Positions 45,989 through 58,900 of a stretch of DNA of 64,000 nt are shown piece by piece. Source of the stretch: Amia ocellicauda (Eukaryota; Chordata; Actinopteri; Amiiformes; Amiidae); the NCBI RefSeq assembly GCF_036373705.1, contig NC_089860.1:36920921-36984920 (forward strand). Direction: 5' to 3'. The notes beneath the pieces are model-generated. The model was not told where the DNA came from, ran no database searches, and was given only the letters and a program-made list of their open reading frames with translations. Every line of letters begins with the position of its first letter. The stretch's first letter is position 1. The position numbers and the translations under genes are program-made.

Positions 45989-48900
45989 GGCTCAGAGCGC
46001 GTATCTGCACAGCTGTGACTCTGAACACGGCCGCGTGTTGCCGGCGCTGTGCAGCCGCTGCAGTGTGCAAGTGTGTTCAGGGTGTTGCTCCTCTCGCACA
46101 GGTTGCTAATTTAGGGTATCATTTCCATATGTTTCCTGCTGTCCCATCAGAGCAGCGAGCCTCATTGCTCAGCTCTCAATAGCCTTAAATAAGTTTGGAT
46201 GAACAAACATTTCTGAAAAGCCATTAGCAATAAAGTAATCTGAGCCTTTAATGCGCCTCTGGCAAGAACACAACGCACTTCTGCTGCTCAGCCTCACCCG
46301 GAATATGAGAACACGTCTTGGTCAGCATTTCAACTTTTCTGTGTATTACTGTTTTATTGATGTATTATGCTGGAAAGTTCGCAGGTTATCTGGACAGCTG
46401 TGCAATACCCACTCGATGAACTGCGGGTTGTGTTGATTTAACGAGGACAGTGTCACCAGAACATTTTCCCCACATCATATTTAAAATCAGGGAATGTGAT
46501 GCTAGTTAAGTCGAATAAATGATGTTTTCCATCTTATTCTGTCCCCGCGGTAATGCAGGTGGACTCCGGGTACCATTCTCCTGAACCAAAATAACTGAAA
46601 TTTTAAACGGTTAAACGATTTGATGTTATTATATAGACCATTGCATAGATTGTTACTCTCTGAAGCAACAAATAAGAAACTGTGAGGATGAATTTCTGTC
46701 CAAATTAAGGAAACAGATTAAAAAAACAATTCCATCATTCCTGTATGTCACTGACTAGGGTTTCCAAGTGTGATAAACTACCAGCAGAACATTAAACTAG
46801 GCAATTAAACAAAACCTCCTCATCAGTAACAGCAAAAGGATATTTTGTGACAATGTACTCTTGCCACAGCATAGGAGTGGAAAAAAAGAATGGAAGAAAG
46901 ATTAAAAACAAACCAGACCAATCAAACAATAAATTAAAAGGCATCATTCCCCGTCTCAGGAACGGATGATCAAACACACAAACAAGTTTCAAGACCAGAA
47001 ACTGTAACCTAAAGTGCTCAGATACTGCAGTGCGTGATGCGTCAACCAGAAACTCAAACTGAACTCGGATTCCCCGGTTGCGGTGCAATGGATTGAACGG
47101 TCAACTGCATCATAAGCGCTGGGCTTGACAGGCAGGGCACTGGCATTGCCATTTCATAACGACCTACAGTTTAATTGCAAATCTTTCTTCCCCTTTGCAT
47201 CACATCTGCAATGCAGAGCCAAGTTCTGTGCATCACGGCATGCAAGAAACAAACGATGGAAACGCAAACACACGAGACAGCTGACGGGTGCTCCAGGACC
47301 TGCCCAGTGATGAGCTGCATGTTCCACTCAACCAGCCAGGAGGGAAACGTCTCTCAGTCAGGACTGAGAAGCGTCATTCAAACACATGTAAGTGCAACGC
47401 AGCCAGAGTATCTTTAGATCTGCAGAGAGATGTGAAGAAAGTGTGGAAAAGGTTTTTCAAGATGGGACTAATCTTTAAACTAATTTGGTATCAATACCGC
47501 ACTTGGGAGCAGGAATCAGTCACATTTGCTGTGACTCACTATAAATTACATCTTCAGCGTCCTGGTGACTTTGAGCACCAGATCGCTGTTCTGACATCGG
47601 ACAAGCGCTTGGCACAGGGAGAACAAAGATTTGCTCTGACACGTCAAAATAAAGATGTCCTGCTTGTGTGCTTGTGCTGAACAGCAGCTTCGTTCAACAA
47701 CTACAGTGCAACTGGAAGAACCTGTCTGACTGTGATGCCTGTCCTAGAGTCCTCCCTCCCTCTCTCCCGATGGGGTCAGAGAGAGGTCGGCACCCAGAAG
47801 TGCGACAAGCTTTCGTTTTGTTTGAGAGGATTATGAAGAATTACATTGTAAGTTAAAATCAAGGCAGTTTAAGTTGGTATTAAACCAGTTTAGGCTTCAG
47901 GTTAACCCTTAATGCACTCTGTAAATGCATACTTTCATAGAGGTGAACGAATAAAAACAAAAAGTAAACTTCTGCCACATTGTACACACTAACAAGTGAA
48001 GGTCTATACAATGTAAATACAATTATTAAAATACTGGATCTCTCTACAATCTAAAGACTTCTCAAAGAGTCAGGATTGTTTTAAACAAGTGCCACCTTCA
48101 CAGCGCTGGGCATCAACGGACCCAGTTCCATTTCCTATCATCTATTTTTCCTACAGAAGCTTAAATGGTGATCTGATGGAGTCGAGGACTGGCGTGAGGT
48201 TTGTTGAATGAGAATGATGGGGGAGTTTTGCTCGGGTTGCAAATAGTGGAAAATCTAAAAACAAATCAACAGAAACATAAAAAAAAGGTACAAAAAAATA
48301 AATAAATCAACAGAACCAGGAATGCCAAATGTCAGGGGGATGAAACCAAAACTACACTGTCCTGTAAACACAGTCAGTTTCTTTAAAATCAGTGACATTA
48401 AAGGAGCAGAAGAAAAATTCTCTTCAATGGGAAACTGAATATAAAATGATAAATTATAGCTGTGCTGGGAAACATATTAAACAAACCACAATGCAAGATC
48501 CGCCAGCATCGCTCAGGCCATCGTTTGGGAAAGACACGGCGATATCTAAGAGCTAATCAAGTGACACAAATCCATAGAATAAGGTAAAAAACAATAAAAC
48601 AGAGCAAGGCAGGTTTGTTCGTGGGTGAACAGGCCTGAAATATCCAGTTTAAAAACGTCTCGGTCGCAGGCGTTAAACGGACCATCAACACAAATGATCA
48701 CATTTACTATTTAATGTGGAATTAAATTGGACCAACAACCTTTTTTTTTCTCGTTCGTTTTGGAAGCTTCTTTGAGAAAAACGCTTTCAATATTTTATGA
48801 CACTTTTAGGTAGAAAACTGCTTTTGCAGGAGAGGAGCTCCTCTGCGCTCGCCGCCGTCATACGCAGGCGGGTCGACTCCGTGTGCAGCGCGCTCTGGCT

Positions 48901-49481
48901 CTGTGCTCCGTCTGCCGAACGACGTGGCGCAACGAACCCAAGAGCGCAGTGAAACGGACGAGAAGAGACTCCAAAACGTACCCATGAGACTAACCCCACC
49001 GGCCCTCGATTCGGTCCCTCCGCTGCCCAGTGACACTAGTGCGCAAGGGAAGCGGCCTGTATCGAACGGGTCCTGGTGTATTTTAGACACGTCGTGGCAC
49101 CGATTTGTGCTTTCGTTTACATCGAACAGACCCGACACTGTGAATGAGACCGGTTGACACTCCAGGCCCGGACCCGGCTCTGCAGCTTCGCTCTGACTCT
49201 GGTCCTGCGCAATTATTGGTTCCACAGTGTTCAGGAAAGAAATGAAAAGACCTAACTGATAAAACTTGTGAATTTAGACCTCATCTGCATGGTAACCCAG
49301 AATGCACTGCACAAGAAGTGTCTTGGTCAGATCGCAGGGTGGAAATTCTCCTCATTGTTAAATAGAAAACATTAAAAAATATATTATATCTATCTATCTG
49401 TGCCGTGATTCTTGGGGAAACGAGAGAGGACAGTTTCTGTAGGGAAAGAAAGAACGAAAGAGAGAGGAAGGACCGGCCCGC

Positions 49482-49939
49482 TCACTTGGCGAAGCCGCCG
49501 CCCCCCCCGGCCAGCGCAAAGTCGTCGTCTACCAGCAGCAGCGCCTCGATGGTGCCGGCGCTCGGGGGCGTCTCCGGCCGCGGCAGGGACAGGAACTCCG
49601 ACATGTCCATGTTGGCCAGCGGGTCGGCCCCAGGGTCCGGCGGCGGCGGGGGGAGACACGATGGCTCCAATGACGGGGGCGGTGGCTCCATGGACAGGGG
49701 CGCTGGGTCGGGCGGGGGGATGGGGGGCTCCGGGCTCCGGGCCGGGACGTCCGGGGGCAGTGCGGGAGACGGACATGGCGGGGGTGGGGGTGGCGGCGGG
49801 GGCGCGGCGGGGACACCGCCCTTCTGGCCCGAGCTCTTGTCCTTGGCCGCGTCCCGGCAGGCGCACTGGCACTGGCACGACTCCTCCTGCTTGATGATGA
49901 TGACCGGCAGACTCAGGCCGATCTGCTGCACCGAGGCCC
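49482..49939 (-). CDS. mtf1: MTF1 terminal coding exon (exon 11)
   Basis: Encodes [19 protein letters not shown], the CQCQCACRD cluster, a long proline-rich segment with runs of up to nine prolines, then [17 protein letters not shown] and a Gly-rich end (AGGGGGFAK) before TGA at 49484-49482. The acceptor is TGTGGCAG. Very GC-rich, so every other frame is also open. Those frames are shadows. Confidence 0.96.
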
Positions 49940-52900
49940 CTGCCACAGGAGAGACAAAGTCAGCGTCACGACACGGACCCTCGCCCAGGGTGTGATGTGG
50001 CGCATTTTGGCGTTAATCACTGTGACGTGACATAGAACCGGCAATAGATGTGTGTTTATGTCATGTGACAGTTTACCCACAATCCCCTGGGGGTCGTGTG
50101 CTCATTAGATGCAGATTTAGAGGAGAACGAGAAACACTGAAAAATCCGGACAGTCTCAGACCTTCTTAACTGACAAGCACAAGCAATGAAATGGACGAAT
50201 CCGTCCGGCCTACCTGCGTTCCCTCCGACGGGTATTGCTGTAGTGAAAAACACTTTCTCAACCTTTGGACCTGGGTGCTGCTGGGGGGAAGGAAAGAGTG
50301 GATATTAACTATTAAAAAAAATCATCATTAAAAACGTATAATCAGTTGTAAATGAGGTGATCTGTGCTCACAGTTACAGACGCACAGCGATACACAGCAT
50401 CTACTGCACCTAAACAGTCTAAAAAACAATTCTGCTGGATTTCAGATATTCTGATTAACGCCGGACGATGTTCGAAGATCTGGCGGTTTCTTAAAAAGCC
50501 CAAAGCATTCTTTGCTGAACCGATTGCCTGTTTAAAGAAAAACAAATCCAATATAACATTAAACTAATTAAATGGCAACAGGATGTAAACAGAAGCGTTC
50601 CTAACCAAAACCTTCCCCTGCCTGACCACACCGACACCAGGTGGACTCACCGTGGGGTCCGAGCCCGGCTGAGTGCAGGTGGCACCATTGAGCAGCCACT
50701 GCAGGTTCTGATCCGCCATCACGATGCTGGGCTGCAAGATGGCGGCGCTCTGGCTCGGGGTGATGGCGATGGAGGGGCTGGCGGTCAGCCCCTGGGCGGA
50801 AGCTAAAGGCACAGTTTGCACCAGGGCTGGCAGTGTCTCTGTGCTGGCCGGCGCGGTGCTCGCCATCCTGACAGCGGCCGTAGGAGGTCCCTGGGGGGCC
50901 GGCTGCAAGGGAGGCGTCTGCTGCACGAAGTCCGTCTGAGCGGCAGGGTACGGCGGCGCGGCGCTGGGCTGGACAGGCACTTCGGGGGTCTGCGACGCAC
51001 CGGACGCGGCCGGGAGGGCAGGCGGAGACGCAGGCCGGGGTGGCTCCAGAACCGACGGCGGCGGGTAGGGCAGGGGGAAGGACAGGAGCGCGGCGGCATC
51101 GGCCGCGGGGGGCTGCGCCGAGGGGGGTGCCACGGTGTCCGAGCCGAACGAGTCGACCAGCGAGTCTGGAATTCAAACAGAAACCCGTCAACAGACTTCA
51201 AACAGCCGAGCAGTTTCACCAAGTCTTGGCTCAAGTCTCTCTCGTCTGAACGGGAGAGGGCTTTGAGCCGCTTGGTCTGCGGTGTGCTGCTCTGTGCTAC
51301 ACTGTCCAGTCACAACACTGACGTCAAGGCTGGGATACTTGCCCGTCGCTGGAGCCTCGTCCTGGCTGACGCTGTTCTCCGGGCTCTGGAACATCAGCTC
51401 GAATACCCTCACCGGGGTGACGCTGCTCAGGTCCAGGCCCTGGGACTGGAGCAGGACATGGCAGTGTTAGTATCAATACGAAGCATGTCTATATATAAAT
51501 AAATAATTATTGTGTTGTGCGACTCATTCTACAAAGGAAACACAACTGCACAGCGCTGCCCGCAGTGGCACTGCAGGCGTGTGAACAGACTCACGTTGCT
51601 GGCGTTCTCTCGGAGCTCCGAGTCCGTAGAGATTAGGCTCAAGTCGCTGAGGCAGAGGGAGTGGTTTGCATCCTGTAGGAAGGAGGAGCACAAGCATCAG
51701 ACCGAGGCCGTCCGCTCAGTGTTCAGCATAAACTCACGGGCCGAAGCACAGGCCTCCGCCGTAAGGAAGGAGGGAACTGACTCTTCATACACGACGGGAA
51801 TGTCGAGGTCAGCGGAACGAGACCGATCCCATGCGGGGGGGGGGGTCACATGTGACCTGAATGTGCCGTGAAAGGGAACTCACTTCAGACAGGGAATGGC
51901 TGAGCGTGACTCCGTACGGGTGTCCTTTGTCGTGGCCCTTCATGTGGCTCTTCAAGCTGTACTGGGAGCTGAAGGTCTTCTCGCAGCCGTCACTGGGACA
52001 GAAGAAGGGCTTCTCTCCTGCAAGAGGTGAAAGTTGCTTTATAGCGCCCGGCCGGACGCACACAGCAGAGCACACCCAGCGGCCGAGTGACGACAGGAAG
52101 ACAGAGGGCAAAGTCACTTCTTAAAAAGGAAACATTACAACACAAAACACTACGGACTGTAAACGCTATCCACTCCCTGATGGAAAACGTCCACTTACAT
52201 TTACATTTTTTTACAAATGACATTTGACCTCAATATTACAAGCGCTTGTGTCAGTATCGAGTGGGACTAAAAGAGGCTCGCCCCAGCCCAGGCACTTCTC
52301 GGGTCAGTGTTCAAGCCGCAGACGGAAGGCGGGGTATTCGGTCTTGCAGGACGTACCAGTGTGTGTCCGGACGTGAGTTTTAAGATGGTGACTCGCTGCA
52401 AACGCTTTACCACAACCATCGTGGTCACACCTAGAAAGAGCACAGAGACACGGTCAACACTGGACACTGAGGAAGAGTTAAACACGCTGGCCATTCACAA
52501 ACAAGCCCAGTCACTGCAGGATGCCCACAGGGGGCAGACAGGGAGCACTCTGGGCCCGACTCGATAAGCTGGAAGAGTAGTTTATTGAACGCTAGCGAAG
52601 CGCTCCAGAGACTCACAGTCAGGAAGACTCCCTTGGGTGCTGAACAGCAACATGACATCAGTGAGTTCACTGAGATGCTATCACAGACTCCTTCTTTGTC
52701 TTCTGTTCTCTATGGCCTTGGATGACATTGTTTTTCATGTCCACAGAACTCCTGCGCTGAACCTCACACACGGGTTACACAACCTCAAGGCAACGATGGT
52801 GCAGACAGGATCTTCTTGGCATCTAGACGGCCGCAGACGAAAGGATCCAGCGCTTTCATTTGAACCGTTTTCAGTAACTCATTCATTGTAATAATTTGTG

Positions 52901-55900
52901 TTCTTCATACTGATGTGACAGATTAAATACTCTCTTCTAATTCAGCCCAGACAGAGATAATGACACACTGCAGTTGATCCATCTCCATGCATCTGTCGTT
53001 TGTGTCCGAATCCTGCCGGCACGTCAGCAGACAGTTGACATGATACACAAGTCAGGCTGACTCTATGTGTCTTCCAGTTTAAACAATGGTTTGGTTTGAT
53101 CCAAATGCTCGGACAGGTTTTGATACAGGTTAAAAATGTTACGATGTAACCGTCTTAATTCCTATATGGAGGGTGGGCAACCCTAGATGCAATAATGTTC
53201 ATGAGCAACATCTACACAACATCATCACACACAAACAGAGAGACGTTCATATTGAATCTTCTGTGGGGTCTGTTAAAAACACTATAAAGCAAGACAGTTG
53301 AGGGTAATAAGTAAGACAACTCACCGAAATGGCTTTTCTCCTGTGTGGGTTCGGATATGCTTCCTCAGGTCGCTGAGGGTCGTAAAGTACTTAGTGCATC
53401 CCTCCGATTCACAGTTAAACGTCTTTCCTGTGTGCAGTCTCTGGTGTGCTTTCAGTCTGCGGACACGCAACCAGATTAGAGTTGCTCCGCTCGATTCACA
53501 AGCCGCAGAGCAAACACATCAAAGTAGCGGAGGCCTGACTGCAGTTATTACTGGGATTAAATCGATCTGGGTTCAAAATACATGTCTAGGATGATGTAAC
53601 GACTTTATTTAAGATTAGGAAGTGTAGGCATGGCTAGACACCCAAAACAGCCGCGATTACAAGCCCTTGTGTCTGTGCACTCGTGATTGAGTTTATAGGA
53701 TCGACACGGGCATACATTTTATTTTATCATTTTCAAGATTAACAAAACACACATTCAGGCTCGGTGTGCCTTTTGCCGTAAATGATGGATCCTAGCACTT
53801 CCAGTGGGAGGAATTCAGTTCAGAGATAAGACATTTGCTCGAAACAGAAACAGGAAACGCCCCAGTTATTCTGTCATATATAAAGCAGCCCTGAACAACG
53901 AGGCAGTCAACTCCTCTGTCATTTCACCTACAGTAAAATAAACTACACTCAATCACATCTTTCTAGAGAGGGTCGCACACAGATTAGGCCGACAGAAAAC
54001 GATGGTTTGTCAATGACTGGACAGGGAGTGAGTGTGAACATCTGATCATGGAGCAGGGGTTTACACAACCTGCGTATTACAGAAGTCGTCTGAACTGTTA
54101 TTTACAGCTTTCTCCACTTTGAATACATGTAACGCACACTGAGAAAAGAGCATTCATACCTCAAGTAACAAAACAAACATATTAAACAAAGAAAAATCAC
54201 TAAAATTAAGGGAGTATATTGCACAATCCTGTACTGTATAGGAACTACAAATCAATAAAACAAAAACACGGCGAAAATCAAATATGGAACAGCAGTGACA
54301 CACATACACACAAAACAAGAGCGGCTGTACCGCGGTGAAGACACCATCACAGCGGGCGATTCTTCCTCCAGCCACCTAATTTCAGCTCAGGAGACGGGAT
54401 TCGTGTCCCCTTGAAGAGGAAACTAACATGACTGCCATCTATTTCACTCATGAGAAGACGTTGTTGGGCACGTGCTGTTCTTGCCGTTCCTCTGGTCCAC
54501 AGAGTGCGTAGTCCAGACAAGCTGGGCGCTGATGACCCGTGAGGGACCTGGCACTGAAGGCCTTTGCCAGCCTCTGATGGTCACGTGTCAGTTCTGGATG
54601 CCAACCAGCTACTTTACAAACAGACACCGGAGCCGCGCTGCGATGTTTACGGCCCTGACCTTTACAGTGTACGTTTCCAGTGCTACTCTCCCTTTCACAA
54701 CCAACAGAACAAAAAGAAACCAAACAAAGAAACAATCCAGCTGACTAATTTCCAGCAAGATTGGCTTTGAAGGGCTTTTAAGGGAGATGACTCATCGTGC
54801 TTCACTTCCATGCTTTGAAAGGGGTCCGTGTTTTCCTTTCCCGGGACTCGGGAGCTCGACTCACGGCCTCCGTTTATTAGCCTTCGAAGGCAAGGAAACA
54901 TGACGGGATGGTGCCAGAGATTCTCGTGTGGGAAAGTTATTTGATTAACAGGGACAGATTTCCTTTGCTTTGAGCGATTTTACGGATTTATTCAGGCTGA
55001 CACAAAATCAATCGCTTTCCATCCGGGGCTGACGTGTGCGTCGTATGTTTTATTGTATGTTTTTAGCTGTTCAAAGACAGTGTATCGATCGTGCAAAGAA
55101 CGATTTAATATCATATATATCCACTTAAAATGCACAAATTTATAGTAATGATACAACCAGAGCTCTCCCTTCCGTGACGTCACTGAGCATCATCGCTGAG
55201 TCAGGGATGTGGCCGATACTAACCAACCAAAACAACCAACTGTTCCTCTGGAAGGGGTCTGGGGCCAATCAGAGGGGGACCCCAGGCCACGCCTCCACAC
55301 TGGAGGAGATGTCTTTAAAACCGAGCAAGACTTCTCTATTGAACCTGCTTCACTGTTTTGGGATGGGAATTATTGAGCACGTTTCACCCTAAATAACCCT
55401 AATTTCAAAAGACTGGGAACAGTTATGGATCAATTAAGCAAATACCTTTTTCAATTAAGGGAACTGTGGTCTTTGAGGGCTGCAAAGGGCAGTTCATTTT
55501 CTTCATACACCTTTTACACTCGCATGCTTAATTGATCACAATTCAATTGATCCAGGTGTTGAGAAGTTGATGATTAAAGGTCAGCTGTAAATCCTGTTGG
55601 ATACGGACTCTGGAGGTCAAAGCCAAAACCTTTCAATCTGTGACATCAAAACCCGGAGTTTATGCTTTCTTGGTCTCAGTACACAATTATTTGCAAGCAT
55701 TAATCTAGAACCGGTCTAGACCACAAGGAAAAGGCTCTCTCTGCAGCTCAACCCAGCACTGAAAAGACACCGGAGTGGACGGCTGTGAAAGGAGACGCTT
55801 ACCAGGAGACACGATTACAAATTAAGTTGTAACGGCAATAAGCAGCTGTCGCCATTCTGGGCATCTTTGTCAACAAATGGCTCATTATACGGAATTCATA

Positions 55901-58900
55901 GAGAGAAAACTATTTAAATCCTCCCACTGTGAGCACAAGAGTAGAGTTCAGAAAGCCTGCGGGCTCGATTTGTTCAGAGACAAGTAGGCAGATTCATATT
56001 AATTAATAATATGAATAATATAACAATATGTATTCAACTATTCATTACATAAACAAAATACCCAGCCAGCACTATGATGTTTTAAAAAAAAGAGGAAAAT
56101 ATGAAAAAACACTCAGACACTCACACACACTCACACAAACAAGCTTAGCAATACCAGCACACAATAACATTCAAACCACAAAACTGACCTAAGACTCTGT
56201 GATTGACTGGCATCAATAAAGGCCGTGTCTCAGCTTAAACATTTCTCAGCTTCACTCTAAGTAGCTTTATATCGACCTGATATCAATTAATATTAACTTA
56301 GTAGCACCAACACACAATACTAACATTTAACATTTAAATATAATCTTGGGGAGGCCTTCAAATCATGCATGATTTACTTAGTCTTCAAAATCATGAAGGG
56401 CATCGACCACATCAATCCAGAGGAGCTTTTCCAGATCAGCAGGGACACACGCACCCGTGGACATAGTTATTAACGGACAACAAACGAGCATGATGGGGCG
56501 AATGGCCTCCTCTCGATTGAACACTGTCTTATGTTCTCGTGTTACATTTACCCTGCTGTAAGAAAGCCCTGTTCTATTGTAGATCAATCCTTCAGAACCA
56601 CCTGCCCTGGATGATAAACAGTTTCAGGCTGAAGAGAAGCAGCTGCTCACCTGTACAGTGTATTAAAAGCCTTCTCGCAGCCCTGCACGTCACATTCAAA
56701 GGGCTTCTCCTTGGTGTGGACCCGCACGTGAATCTTCAGGCTGTAGGAGGTGAGGAAGGCCTTGCCACAGCCCTCCTGGTTGCAGACGAAGGTGTACTCG
56801 CCGCGGTGCGTCTTCTGGTGCGTGCGCAGGTTCCCCGCCGTGCTGTAGGTGCGCGTGCAGCCCTCGAACATGCACTGGTACCGCTTCACCTGAAGGAACA
56901 TAATGGTCTTTTAAACCGGAGAAGCTCCTCAGTATACGCACAGCAATACACACTCCCAGGACACACAGTGCCACCCATTGTTAAAAAAAGAAACTGATGT
57001 TTATAAGTTGCTGGCAAGCCCACTTTTCTCTTCGTTTGCTCTGAATGACTCTTGGAAAATGAGGGCATCGTGCTTCCCAGCGCTCAGGGCTTTTCCAGGA
57101 AAGCAAAAGCAATCCAGATGTGAAAGTGAGCTGCAGATGTGGGAGGTGCTCTTGGGCACGGCCTGCTGGGAAAGCCCCCCCACCATGCACTATTCTTAGA
57201 GTATAAGATAGAGGAAGTGAAATTGCAAAATCACTAATATTTAAGTATAAAAAATAATGGCAACTTTGCAAATGCCATAAGGTTGATATACTTAATTTGT
57301 AAGTGTAGTTCCAGACCAGCGGTTATCAAACCCGTCCTGGAGTACCACCCACCCTGCTGGTTTTTGTTCCAACCGAGCTCTCAGTTACTTAATTGAACAC
57401 TTAATTGAAGTAATTTGATTGAATGTGACTCTTTAAATTGTGTAACTGATAAAAAGTTGTCTCCTTAATATTTTCCTTAAACAATTTTATACTTAACTTA
57501 AAACCCCTACTGTTAAAATAATGTAAAGGCTCTAATTAGGAAATTATTTGTTCAATTAAGGGTTCAATTAAGTAATTGAGAGCTTGGTTGGAACAAAAAC
57601 CAGCAGGGCGGGTGGTACTCCAGGACGGGTTTGAGAAACACTGTTCCAGACAATGTACCAGGAAGGGCTTTTTTTTTTTTCCAAATCCATCATCTGACCA
57701 CACTGCTGGCTGACACTGAGATCGAGTGCTGTGTGAAGATATTCATTACATGGTTCATAAATAGAAAATAAAACCGGCACACTTCCATATGTGTTACAAA
57801 AAATGTATTTAAGAATTTGCTACGAATACAAAAAATAGCATTTATGTAGGGTATGTGTGCAGGAATGATTTTCTTATTAACTGTTTTTATGCAGCACAAG
57901 ATTTGGGCTGTGTGTTTTCAAAATATCAGGCCTACATGGTATCATAAAGAAAAAAGCAATATGCAGGTCGATCATTGATGAAATATGATGATCTAAATGT
58001 AAACCATTCAGCAGCCACTTAACCTTGACCAAACCTGAGAAACTGGCTTTCCTAGATTACCGACACCACACCTCTTACCACACGCCAGGTCTCAGTGTGA
58101 AGAGCGCGACGGTATGCGAGAAATCCAACAGGGCTGGCAAACTGTGACCGACCTAAATATAGGAAATGACAAGCGTGTGCAGAACTGCAGGTTCACATCG
58201 TCACTACAGAAGATGGGTGACAATCAGGGGAAAGTCACCAGACCACGTGACCCATCAGCTGTATTTCCATGGTGGACATGCCTCTACAACCCTCACAAGG
58301 TCTGCAAGTTTCGATGCCACTGTGAACTTATTATTAATACGAATAAACATCCTAACAGTAACATGGCCATCCAGATTCATTTGGAGCGTGGCCTCCTAAT
58401 AAATTACTTTCCAAAAGATGACTATTTAACCACAAGTGACCAAACACTATTCAGGTTTAAAAAAAGCACACATATATACATACACACATACACTACAGAA
58501 AGTCTACACCCCCTTGAACCGTTTTCACGTTGTTGTGTTTGTGCCTCAGAGTTTCATCCATCTAAATGAGGGTTTGTTCCTCTTACTTCAATTAAGGGTT
58601 ACATTAAGTAATTGAGAGCTCAGTTGGAACACGTTTTCATTGTGAGGAAAAAAGTTTAAGAATACAAAACTGAATGATCATAACTGGATAAGTCCCCACC
58701 CTCCTGAGTTAATACTTGTTTGAAGCGCCTTTGGCAACAATTCCCGCTGTGAGTGTTTGGACAGGTCTGTGCCAACTCTGCACAGCCAGATTTGGCAATA
58801 TTTTAACATTCTTCTTCACAAAACCGCTCCAGCCCCGTCCAGCTCCTCTGGGAGTGTTGATGGACAGCGACCTTCACGTCCTGCCACACATCACTGACTG

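Larger units (their letters stand above)
44005..49481 (-). other. MTF1 downstream region, likely long 3' UTR plus spacer
   Basis: About 5.5 kb without a supportable gene. It follows the MTF1 stop on the minus strand, and long MTF1 3' UTRs are known in mammals, so part of it is probably UTR. Possible minus-strand AATAAA signals (TTTATT on plus) are at 46353-46358, 45744-45749 and 45019-45024. It also holds a C19 run (44128-44146), an ATT repeat (45361-45392) and a small minisatellite (45909-45988). A GC-rich patch at 48830-49200 has open frames on both strands but no recognisable protein. Confidence 0.45.

Noticed and set aside
48806..49225. 139-codon minus-strand open frame in a GC-rich patch after MTF1
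   Set aside because: High GC keeps several frames open at once. No family resemblance, and the position fits the MTF1 3' UTR.
49405..49995. Long plus-strand and alternative-frame ORFs over MTF1 exon 11
   Set aside because: Shadows of the GC-rich exon. The minus-strand frame with the CQCQCAC cluster is the conserved one.
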